Part shown: one piece after another, positions 8,119 to 15,088 of the stretch
Position numbering within the stretch: position 1 is the first letter of the stretch
How the letters are laid out: every line of letters starts with the position of its first letter
Assembly: GCA_001544655.2 (NCBI GenBank)
Contig: FCOD02000045.1
Coordinates: forward strand, 1-38,875
Direction of reading: 5' to 3'
DNA: 38,875 nt
Source of the DNA: Caballeronia turbans
GTDB lineage: Bacteria > Pseudomonadota > Gammaproteobacteria > Burkholderiales > Burkholderiaceae
Notes under the pieces: model-generated
What the model saw: the letters and a program-made list of their open reading frames with translations, nothing else
What the model was told of the DNA's origin: nothing
The model's database searches: none
Program-made: the position numbers and the translations under genes

Positions 8119-9135
8119 CTAGGAAATCGGCTCGAGGTGAACGAGCACTCCGCCTTGTTGAGCGGAAGCGTAGGCCGCGTCCATGACTTGCATCATCAGC
8201 TCCGCGTCGCGCAACGATGCGATCGGCTTTGCGCCGGTTTGGCTCTCGGCGAGCACCCGCTTGACGAACAAGGGGTAGTAGATATCAGTCTCGAGCTGGA
8301 GTCGGCGGCTTCGCGTACCTGCCGAAAGCTGATTCCGGTCGCGGAACTCGATTCTGTCCGGGCCAGACTTCGCGTACATACGGTCCGAAGAAAAAGTGAA
8401 GGAAAATTCGCGCTGCTCGTCGGCGGTACTGGGAAAGCTGTATCCCGTCTCGATAAGGCCGATCACGCCATCTTCGGTCTGCATGGTCACAAGCGAATAG
8501 TCTTCTACGGCGCCTCGATGCGTTCTTGCGTTCATGACGGCCGAGACACGGGCAACCTCCTTGCCTGTGAGCAGCCGGAAAAAATCGATGAAGTGTGTCG
8601 CCAGGTTGATAGTGGATCCACCGCCGGAATAAACGGGGTTGACTGCCCAACCGGAGCCTGATGCTTCGTATCGACTCGGCGGTCCAGCAACGAAACGAAA
8701 TGACATGTAGTTAAAGTCGGATGGTATGCGTCCCTCCGCTTCTCCAAGTGACCCGAGCAACTCGCTCATTCGGAAGATTAGCGGCACCGCGCAATAAAGA
8801 TTCGCTTCTTCGGTCAGCGTGCGAAGCCGGGTGACTTGAGACATGTTGACGCCGCACGGCTTTTCTAACGCAAACGGAATGTTCCGCGCAATTACGGCCT
8901 CGGCAAGCGCAGGCATCTCGGAGTGCCGCCCGAACACGAAAGCGAAATCGACCTTCTCGCGCTCAAGTAACTCGTAGGCCGACGAGTAAAGCTTGCATCC
9001 GAAGCGTGCAGCGATCGCTTCGCCCTTCGCTTGCTGCGCATCGGAGACGGCAACCACCTCGATCCCGGGCGCTTCGAGCGCATCAAGATACAGCGGGACA
9101 TGCCAGTGGCTCACCTCCAACAAGGCAACTTTCAT
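8119..9135 (-). CDS. Gfo/Idh/MocA-family oxidoreductase
   Basis: 338 residues, ATG 9135 with an excellent AAGGAG site eight bases upstream. The fold is recognised by the nucleotide-binding N-terminal half (VVAVSDAQQAKGEAIAARFG, VDFAFVFGRH) and the diagnostic EKP at residues 91-93 (FALEKPCG), where Lys is catalytic in the family. The C-terminal half has GGGSTINLATHFIDFFRLLTG, matching the GGGxxxDxxxHxxDxxxxL block. Oddly, the first loop reads LLEVSHWHVP rather than GxGxxG/A, so cofactor binding may differ. These enzymes use NAD(P) to oxidise or reduce sugars, inositols and related acids. It is the last gene of the minus arm of the IclR locus; position suggests an oxidation step in that pathway. 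Confidence 0.87.
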   Translation of the reverse strand: MKVALLEVSHWHVPLYLDALEAPGIEVVAVSDAQQAKGEAIAARFGCKLYSSAYELLEREKVDFAFVFGRHSEMPALAEAVIARNIPFALEKPCGVNMSQVTRLRTLTEEANLYCAVPLIFRMSELLGSLGEAEGRIPSDFNYMSFRFVAGPPSRYEASGSGWAVNPVYSGGGSTINLATHFIDFFRLLTGKEVARVSAVMNARTHRGAVEDYSLVTMQTEDGVIGLIETGYSFPSTADEQREFSFTFSSDRMYAKSGPDRIEFRDRNQLSAGTRSRRLQLETDIYYPLFVKRVLAESQTGAKPIASLRDAELMMQVMDAAYASAQQGGVLVHLEPIS

Positions 9136-9240
9136 ACATGTTCTCCTTCGTAGATTCCGCCCGTTCTTGATTGAAGGGGTAACAACTGACTTAATTCGGC
9201 CGCTTTTCGCGACTGGGGCCGTGCGTGGCTGCTACGCTGC

Positions 9241-10077
9241 TCACGTCGCGCCGACGTCCACCCCGGCTCGGCCTTCAGGGCGGTAATCGAACCCGAGAAA
9301 GCGCAGTGCGTATAACGCCTGTCCTTGATGCATTGGACCGCCGTCCTGGGTACGGCATCCACGTGCCTGCGCGGCTCGGAGCAGCGGCGTCGGCTCGGCC
9401 GCATTAATGATGTCTACCACGATAGTGCCCGGTGCGAGCCGCTCCGGATCAACTGGCATGGCGTCGCTTGCTTTCATGCCGAGCGGCGTCGCATTGATCA
9501 CGACCTCGAAACCATCCGGATCGGATGGCCCTGAATGCACAGCACGACCCGTTTCGGCGGCGACAGACGCCGCAAGATCCCTGGCACGGTGCTCGTCGAC
9601 ATCGGAGATCGTCAGCTTGCTAGCGCCTGCGTAAGCGACGGCAAATGCGATCGCTCTACCCGCGCCTCCTGCGCCGACGAGAAGCACCGACTTATTCGCC
9701 GGATGGTTGCCTTCCCACTGCATCCCAAGAACGCAGCCGATGCCATCGGATATCGCGCCGACCCAGCGACCATCCGGTTCGCAGCGGATGACGTTGAGCG
9801 CGCCGACCTCGCGAGCAGTCGAATCCAGCTCGTCGACAAATGCGAGCATCCGTTGTTTATGAGGCATCGTGACCAGCATGCCGGACAGATTGCCCATCGC
9901 TCGTGCTCCGCTAACGAAGGCCGAGAGGTTATCTGCCTTGACCCAGAAAGGAACGCAAGCCGCATCGGCGCGCTGTTCGAGAAACAGCCGGTTCAACAGT
10001 TGTGGCGACTTCGCGGAACTCAGCGGGTCGCCTACCAAACCGTAGAGGCGCGTTGTACCTGAGATATGTGATTGCAT
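9241..10077 (-). CDS. Shikimate/quinate dehydrogenase-like protein
   Basis: 278 residues from ATG 10077; no strong ribosome site is visible. The N-terminal substrate domain has GDPLSSAKSPQLLN and VTMPHK (catalytic Lys), then GALNVIR and AISDGIG (catalytic Asp). The Rossmann half has VLLVGAGGAGRAIAFAVAYAGA, and near the C-terminus GGPMHQGQAL carries the conserved Gln. Compared with biosynthetic AroE (HSKS), the first substrate-carboxylate Ser is Ala (SAKS), and the GxNTDG loop reads GAISDG. These changes suggest an SDH-like enzyme with an altered substrate, such as another hydroaromatic or keto-acid, rather than the housekeeping AroE. Its catabolic neighbours (MHS transporter, Gfo/Idh oxidoreductase) agree with that. 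Confidence 0.85.
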   Translation of the reverse strand: MQSHISGTTRLYGLVGDPLSSAKSPQLLNRLFLEQRADAACVPFWVKADNLSAFVSGARAMGNLSGMLVTMPHKQRMLAFVDELDSTAREVGALNVIRCEPDGRWVGAISDGIGCVLGMQWEGNHPANKSVLLVGAGGAGRAIAFAVAYAGASKLTISDVDEHRARDLAASVAAETGRAVHSGPSDPDGFEVVINATPLGMKASDAMPVDPERLAPGTIVVDIINAAEPTPLLRAAQARGCRTQDGGPMHQGQALYALRFLGFDYRPEGRAGVDVGAT

Positions 10078-10220
10078 TTCGGTTTGATGTTCGATCTAGG
10101 ACGAAGGTCAATTCGTGCACATTCGAACCGGCATACGGCGCCGAAGTGCACCTTTGCAGTGATGTCGAGCCTGCGTTGCGCCCACGCGCTGATTACGGCG
10201 AGCAGGCGGCTGGCGGCTGC

Positions 10221-11654
10221 TTAAGACCGCACCTTACTGGCAAACTCGGGTTCAGCGGCATCCTTGCTAGCCGAGGTTATGGCTTCGCTGCGTAGACGCT
10301 CATATTCGGCCTTCGGTACGGGAATCGCGTTGCGGTCGCCCAGATCGGCGAGGCGGATGCGGTAGGTTTCCCGGGTAGTGAACGCCGCAAACGCTGCGAC
10401 CAGGCAGATGCCGAACGTGAGAAAGCCGATCTTCAACGGGATGTTGGAGGACCCGGGGGGCGCGACCGCGACGAAAAGCGACGGCAGCAAGGCACACAAA
10501 GTCGTCCCGACGTTTTGTCCAATCGCCATGCCGGTGACACGCACGCGCGTGCGGAACAGTTCGGGGAAGAGACTCGGGAACACGCCGTTGAAGCCTTGGT
10601 AAGCGACGCCCCACATGAGCATGGAAAAGACCAGTGAGAGCCAGATACTGTGGATGCTGATGGCGTACAGGTAGCCGAAAGCAAGGACCCCGGAGCTCAA
10701 GACGCCGACCAGAACCGGGGGCCTGCGACCAATCTTGTCCGAGAGGTTGCCAACGAGGGGGATCAATATTACGGAGCAAAGGTTGCCAAGCACCGGCACC
10801 CACAGAAAAACGGCGGCAGGAAAGCCAATGCCATACGCCGGCTGGACTGCATAGGTAGCACCGAACACGGTCGCTAGAAGCGCGGTGACCGCGGCAAGTG
10901 CCATGCCGACAACGCGCAAGACATCGCCCCAACTCTCGCGCAGGACCTCGATGACCGGAGAGGGAGGAACCTCTCCGTGTGCCTGTTCTTCAGAAAACGC
11001 GGGGGTTTCATCGACCTCGCGCCGAATGATGTAGCCCGCGATGATCACGACGACGCTCAGCAGAAACGGAATGCGCCAACCCCAGGAAGCAAACTGATCC
11101 TTCGGCATGAAGTGGGCGAGCGGTAAGAAGACGCCTGCCGCGAGGAGTTGCCCTGCCTGCACCCCTTGAAGGGTAAAGCTTGCGAAGTAGCCACGCCGTC
11201 CGAACGGCGCATGTTCGAGAATCATGGAGCTGGCGCCGGACATCTCTCCGGCGACTGCGAATCCTTGAATGAGCCGCAGGATGACGAGCAGCACTGGCGC
11301 CCAGATGCCGATCTGCTGATAGGTGGGCAAGAGGCCAACACACATCGTTGCGACGCCCATTAAGAGCATGCAGAAGATCAAGACCGTCTTGCGTCCGTGG
11401 CGGTCGCCGATGTGCCCGAGCACCATTGCCCCTATGGGTCGTGCGACATAGCCGACGCCAAAGGTCGCCAGGGAAGCGACGATGCCTACCGTTGGATTGT
11501 TTGAGGGAAAGAACAGCTGCGGGAACAGCAATGACGCCGCAGTCGCGTAGATGAAAAAGTCGTAGTACTCGAGCGCCGAGCCGATCCAGCCACTAGCGGC
11601 TGCGATCTTCGACTGGCGCTTGCCGTGAGGCTTAGCCGGTGCCTTTGCGTTCAT
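10221..11654 (-). CDS. MFS transporter, metabolite:H+ symporter (MHS) family
   Basis: 477 residues from ATG 11654. GGAG lies eight bases upstream, overlapping a possible start at 11666 (METG); longer open frames upstream run into iclR on the other strand and are not used. The sequence has the MHS signature: ASGWIGSALEYYDFFIYATAASLLFPQLFF, then GYVARPIGAMVLGHIGDRHGRKTVL (GxxxDRxGRK loop), RLIQGFAVAGEMSGASSMILEHAP, and about 12 membrane helices. The family includes permeases for shikimate (ShiA), alpha-ketoglutarate, citrate and proline/betaine, so the substrate is probably an organic acid. It is the first gene of the minus arm and faces iclR across an 85-base shared control region. Confidence 0.9.
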   Translation of the reverse strand: MNAKAPAKPHGKRQSKIAAASGWIGSALEYYDFFIYATAASLLFPQLFFPSNNPTVGIVASLATFGVGYVARPIGAMVLGHIGDRHGRKTVLIFCMLLMGVATMCVGLLPTYQQIGIWAPVLLVILRLIQGFAVAGEMSGASSMILEHAPFGRRGYFASFTLQGVQAGQLLAAGVFLPLAHFMPKDQFASWGWRIPFLLSVVVIIAGYIIRREVDETPAFSEEQAHGEVPPSPVIEVLRESWGDVLRVVGMALAAVTALLATVFGATYAVQPAYGIGFPAAVFLWVPVLGNLCSVILIPLVGNLSDKIGRRPPVLVGVLSSGVLAFGYLYAISIHSIWLSLVFSMLMWGVAYQGFNGVFPSLFPELFRTRVRVTGMAIGQNVGTTLCALLPSLFVAVAPPGSSNIPLKIGFLTFGICLVAAFAAFTTRETYRIRLADLGDRNAIPVPKAEYERLRSEAITSASKDAAEPEFASKVRS

Positions 11655-11672
11655 GCCTGTCTCCATGGGTGA

Positions 11673-11701
11673 TTGACTTTCCGGTGTTGCTGGTCTATTG
11701 T
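11673..11701 (+). promoter_or_regulatory. Sigma-70-type promoter of iclR operon
   Basis: TTGACT (11673-11678), a 17-base spacer, then TATTGT (11696-11701). This is a good fit to the consensus, and it points toward iclR, whose ATG is at 11740. The dyad described next begins two bases downstream of the -10 hexamer. Confidence 0.55.
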
Positions 11702-11702
11702 T

Positions 11703-11732
11703 GTAACACCGTTCCAATAGGAAGGATGTTAC
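11703..11732. promoter_or_regulatory. 30-bp dyad, candidate IclR operator
   Basis: The left arm GTAACACCGTTCC (11703-11715) and the right arm GGAAGGATGTTAC (11720-11732) are inverted repeats matching at 11 of 13 positions around a four-base AATA spacer. It sits just downstream of the -10 hexamer and upstream of the iclR ATG, and also within the upstream region of the divergent transporter gene. A dimeric regulator bound here could repress its own transcript and affect the divergent one. The link to IclR is inferred from position. Confidence 0.6.
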
Positions 11733-11739
11733 GCAAATC

Positions 11740-12549
11740 ATGAGAGTTGTCAAGGGAGCAGTTGACCGGTCGCTGCAAGCGATCGAGTTGCTCGCACGTG
11801 AGGCGCGCTGGATGCGAATGTCCGACATCGCCGCCGAGCTCGAGTTGGAGAAGGGCCCCGCCCATCGAGTGCTTGCGCAGTTGTGCGAGCAGGGCTGGGC
11901 TGAACAGGATGAACACACATCCCAATACCGTCTGACTCTGAAGTTGTCCCTGCTCGGTCAGCGGTATTTGCATGGGCTTGGCCTGCCGGGCCTGGTGCAG
12001 CCGATCCTCGATGAGGTGGCCGCGCAATGCCGAGAATTGGTTCGCCTGACCGTAGTCAGCGAAGGGACGCTCGCGTGGCTGGCGTCCTCCCAAGGCGCGG
12101 CACCGGGCCTCATGTATTCGCCGTCAATGGATAGCCCGATTACCTTGCATACAACGGCGAACGGCAAGGTGTGGCTGGCGTCGATGCCAAACGACCGGGC
12201 GGTCGAATATGCATTGCGCGGGGGACTCGGAAAAGCAGCCACCCGCGCCTCTGGCCCTAAGGCGATCACCGGCGTCGAGCAGTTGATTCCGGAGTTGGAA
12301 CTGACTCGGCAGCGCGGCTATGGGCTTGTTGTAGAAGAAGCCGAGCCTGGCGTTGCCGCGTTGGCGGTGCCCGTGCAGTCGTTGACCGACGGTACGGTGG
12401 TCGGCACGATGAGCATTGCTGGACCCGTAATGCGCGTTCAGCCCGAGCGTTATGACGACTTCTACACGTTGTTGAAAGAAGCGGCTTCGAAGCTAGGTGC
12501 GGTATGGCCGCGCCGGAGCGTTGAGGCTAACGTAAGTGAGGCGGCTTGA
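11740..12549 (+). CDS. IclR-family transcriptional regulator
   Basis: 269 residues from ATG 11740. AGGAAGG lies about 14 bases upstream, inside the candidate operator. Residues 5-60 form the winged helix-turn-helix (AVDRSLQAIELLAREARWMRMSDIAAELELEKGPAHRVLAQLCEQGW). The C-terminal effector domain has ITLHTTANGKVWLASMP and RQRGYGLVVEEAEPGVAALAVPV, the typical IclR block before the ligand pocket. These regulators respond to small carboxylates of catabolic pathways. Divergent from the MHS transporter and at the head of four enzyme genes, it very likely controls both arms. The next gene begins directly at its stop. Confidence 0.9.
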   Translation: MRVVKGAVDRSLQAIELLAREARWMRMSDIAAELELEKGPAHRVLAQLCEQGWAEQDEHTSQYRLTLKLSLLGQRYLHGLGLPGLVQPILDEVAAQCRELVRLTVVSEGTLAWLASSQGAAPGLMYSPSMDSPITLHTTANGKVWLASMPNDRAVEYALRGGLGKAATRASGPKAITGVEQLIPELELTRQRGYGLVVEEAEPGVAALAVPVQSLTDGTVVGTMSIAGPVMRVQPERYDDFYTLLKEAASKLGAVWPRRSVEANVSEAA

Positions 12550-12551
12550 AG

Positions 12552-13355
12552 ATGACAGCCCCAGCACAGGCCGCCGAGGCAATCGCCAGTCCGCGCGAAC
12601 AGGCAGCACGCCTTCTTGTGACAGCGCGCCAAAAAGGCGCGCTCGTCGAGAGACTGCCCGTCGAGCTACAGCCTGCGAATGTGGACGACGGTTTCGCGAT
12701 CCAGCAAGAGGTCAGCCGACAACTAGGGCGGCGGACTGGCGCATGGAAATGCGCGCTTCCGCGCCCGGGCAAAGTCATCGCCGCTCCGATCTACGACGCT
12801 GATATTCATCGAGGCCTTGCATGTCGCATGCGCGGGTCTCCGCGTGGCTCTGTAAGGGCAGAACCAGAACTGGCCTGCCTACTGGACCGCGATCTGCCGC
12901 CACGGCGTGAAGCCTATGGCGAAGCCGAAGTGCTCGACGCTCTTGGGGACACGCACGTCGCGCTCGAACTGCTGGGCAGCCGCTATGCGCATCCCGAAGA
13001 GCTGACGTTCCCTGAACTACTGGCAGACGGGCTGTTTAACGCGGGCCTGGTTCTCGGACCCCGCGTTAGGCTCCTCGATGGCGCCACGCCGGCTGATCTC
13101 CCCGCGGAATTCAACGTCAGTCTGAGCGGAGTCGGGGAAGAAGCGGTCACCTTGGCGGGACGCCACCCCGATCGGGGCGTGCTCGCGCCGATCGTATGGC
13201 TCGCCAATTTCCTTCGCGTCCGCGGCCTCGGACTGTACGCAGGCCAAGCCGTAATCACCGGGTCTTACGCGGGCGTTCTGGAATTGCCAGTCGGTCGCGA
13301 GCTGCGTATCGGCTTCGGCGAGCTCGGCACATTACCACTTACTTTACTGTTTTGA
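12552..13355 (+). CDS. 2-keto-4-pentenoate hydratase-like protein (FAH superfamily)
   Basis: 267 residues from ATG 12552, two bases after the iclR stop (a TTG two codons earlier overlaps that stop and is less likely). It matches the MhpD/hydratase-decarboxylase branch: GFAIQQEVSRQLG at the N-terminus, GAWKCALP, then VRAEPELACLLDRDLP, whose E-x-E is the metal-binding pair, and VALELLGSRY, equivalent to AxExxDSRx. In the same family it could be a 2-hydroxypentadienoate hydratase, 4-oxalocrotonate decarboxylase or a sugar-acid enzyme. No meta-cleavage genes are present, which argues against the classical aromatic role. It probably acts on a 2-keto-acid intermediate of the IclR-regulated pathway. 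Confidence 0.8.
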   Translation: MTAPAQAAEAIASPREQAARLLVTARQKGALVERLPVELQPANVDDGFAIQQEVSRQLGRRTGAWKCALPRPGKVIAAPIYDADIHRGLACRMRGSPRGSVRAEPELACLLDRDLPPRREAYGEAEVLDALGDTHVALELLGSRYAHPEELTFPELLADGLFNAGLVLGPRVRLLDGATPADLPAEFNVSLSGVGEEAVTLAGRHPDRGVLAPIVWLANFLRVRGLGLYAGQAVITGSYAGVLELPVGRELRIGFGELGTLPLTLLF

Positions 13356-13367
13356 GAGGAGTACTAG

Positions 13368-14261
13368 ATGCGTCTCGTCCGTTTCGGCCCGCCTGGTCAA
13401 GAGCACCCCGGTATCATCGATTCGAGCGGCGCGATCCGCGATCTTACCGGCATCGTGAACGACATTGACGGAACGACCGTCTCACCAGTCGGCCTTGCAA
13501 AGCTGAGCGAACTGGATCTGAGTCGTTTACCTGTCGTTAAGGCAGGGACGCGTCTCGGCGCTTGCGTCGGCAATGTCCGTAATCTCGTGTGCATTGGTCT
13601 GAACTACTCCGATCATGCTGCTGAAACCGACACGCCGATACCGCTCGAGCCTGTGGTGTTCAACAAGCACACGGGCTCCATCAGCGGCCCCAACGACCCG
13701 GTCGTCTTGCCCTCAGACGCACAAAAGCTGGATTGGGAGGTGGAGCTCGGCGTGGTGATCGGCAAACCCGCGTGGCAAATCGACGAAGCCGACGCGCTGG
13801 AGCACGTGGCGGGCTACTGCCTCGCGAATGATGTTTCCGAACGCGCCTATCAGCTCGAACGCGAAGGCCAGTGGACCAAGGGTAAGAGCGGATTTTCGTT
13901 CGCTCCGCTTGGTCCGTGGCTCGTGACGCGCGACGAAGTTCCCGATCCGCAGGCGCTCGACCTGTGGCTCGACGTGAACGGTACGCGCCGTCAGACCGGC
14001 AACACGCGCACGATGATTTTCAACGTCGCGCATATCGTGGCGTATCTCAGCCGCTTCATGCCTTTGATGGCTGGCGACGTGGTCATTACGGGCACGCCTC
14101 CCGGCGTAGGCCTCGGTCAGAAGCCGCCAGTCTTTCTCAAACCCGGCGACACCATGACGCTCGGCGGCAGCGGACTCGGCGCGCAGACCCAAAAGGTCGT
14201 GCAGTACGCAGAGTCTCTTGGCGCGGCCTGGGGCCGCGGCGAATATCCATCGGCACTGTAA
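13368..14261 (+). CDS. Fumarylacetoacetate hydrolase (FAH) family protein
   Basis: 297 residues, ATG 13368 with GAGAGGAG nine bases upstream. An N-terminal lid-like segment (residues 1-65) precedes the FAH catalytic core: VCIGLNYSDHAAETDTPIPLEPVVFNKHTGSISGPNDPVVLP, DWEVELGVVIG (metal-binding E-x-E), KGKSGFSFAPLGPWLVTRDEV and GDVVITGTPPGVGLG. This subgroup is often named ureidoglycolate lyase or 2,4-diketo-3-deoxy-L-fuconate/rhamnonate hydrolase. In a sugar-acid setting the latter role, cleaving a 2,4-diketo acid to pyruvate plus a hydroxy acid, fits best. The neighbouring UxaA-type dehydratase and dehydrogenases support that reading, but the substrate is unproven. Confidence 0.88.
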   Translation: MRLVRFGPPGQEHPGIIDSSGAIRDLTGIVNDIDGTTVSPVGLAKLSELDLSRLPVVKAGTRLGACVGNVRNLVCIGLNYSDHAAETDTPIPLEPVVFNKHTGSISGPNDPVVLPSDAQKLDWEVELGVVIGKPAWQIDEADALEHVAGYCLANDVSERAYQLEREGQWTKGKSGFSFAPLGPWLVTRDEVPDPQALDLWLDVNGTRRQTGNTRTMIFNVAHIVAYLSRFMPLMAGDVVITGTPPGVGLGQKPPVFLKPGDTMTLGGSGLGAQTQKVVQYAESLGAAWGRGEYPSAL

Positions 14262-14291
14262 GACGATTCTATTTTTAAAAAGGGAGGAGAT

Positions 14292-14987
14292 ATGAGCCTT
14301 GCTGGAACGGGCGTCGTCGCAATCTGGCATGACCTGCTGCCGGAAGCGAAAGATGATTTTTACGAGTGGCACAACCGCGAGCACATGCCCGAACGAGCGG
14401 GCATCCCTGGGTTCAGGCGCGGTCGGCGCTTCATAGCAATGGATGCAGGTCCGGAGTACTTCAATCTGTACGAGGCCGACACCGTCGAGGTGCTCGGCGC
14501 GCAAGACTACCTTTCTCGGCTGAATACGCCGACGCCGTGGACCAAGCAGGTCGTCGCCTCTTTCCGGAGCGTCGCACGCTCGATCTGTCACGTCGCCTAT
14601 TCGGACGGCGTTGGGCAGGGTGCCTATCTCATGACGGTGCGCTTCGACGTGCCTTCGGATGCCCGGGCAGAGGTCGTGAAGGGTTTGCGTCAGCGCGTGC
14701 TGCCGCCGCTCGTGGATCTGCCAGGTATCACGGGCGTGCACCTGTGCCTTGCTGACGAAGCGGTCAGCAAGGTGGAAACGGCGGAGAAGAAGGCGCGCTC
14801 AGAAGGCACGCAGGTACCCACGTGGATCGTGTTAGTCGAAGGGTGCCGGGCGGACTATGCGCGTTCAGCCGTGGACCGCTTCGTTTCGGGACTGGCGGCA
14901 TTGCCCCGGCCCGGCGCAACAACGCCGGACACGACGCTTTATCAACTCGAGTACACGCGCTGCAAAACACCCTGGAGCGCTGGCTAA
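14292..14987 (+). CDS. Dimeric alpha/beta-barrel (EthD/DUF4286-like) protein of unknown function
   Basis: 231 residues, ATG 14292 with a strong GGGAGGAG site. It starts GTGVVAIWHDLLPEAKDDFYEWHNREHMPERAGIPGFRRGRRF, the strand-helix pattern of ferredoxin-like dimeric barrels in which the DFYEWHxxEHxPER segment is conserved. A second half (GAYLMTVRFDV, then LPPLVDLPGITGVHLCLAD, then TWIVLVEG) looks like an internal repeat of the same fold. Such proteins are enzymes or accessory proteins in catabolic clusters, with His/Glu in the pocket. I cannot assign a reaction. It is cotranscribed with the FAH gene upstream. Confidence 0.7.
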   Translation: MSLAGTGVVAIWHDLLPEAKDDFYEWHNREHMPERAGIPGFRRGRRFIAMDAGPEYFNLYEADTVEVLGAQDYLSRLNTPTPWTKQVVASFRSVARSICHVAYSDGVGQGAYLMTVRFDVPSDARAEVVKGLRQRVLPPLVDLPGITGVHLCLADEAVSKVETAEKKARSEGTQVPTWIVLVEGCRADYARSAVDRFVSGLAALPRPGATTPDTTLYQLEYTRCKTPWSAG

Positions 14988-15015
14988 GCGGTTAAACGTC
15001 GTCTGTCAACCGCTT
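14986..15015 (+). terminator. 8-bp perfect hairpin between barrel-protein gene and uxaA-like gene
   Basis: AAGCGGTT (14986-14993) and AACCGCTT (15008-15015) form a perfect inverted repeat around a 14-base loop. It begins at the stop codon of the upstream gene. No T-run follows, so it may reduce read-through, protect the mRNA end or be incidental. Confidence 0.3.
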
Positions 15016-15088
15016 CACGGCGCGTCTCGCGAGCCCCATGTGGCTAGGCGCGACCCGCTGTTACCGTGAGAAACGTAGGAGTAGTGCC

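Noticed and set aside
11667-11918. N-terminal extension of the MHS transporter
   Set aside because: The added residues come from the reverse strand of iclR and have no transporter character; 11654 has a ribosome site.
15038-15088. Upstream in-frame start for the UxaA-type dehydratase
   Set aside because: No ribosome site at 15038, whereas 15089 has GTAGGAG at good distance and the protein then starts like its relatives.
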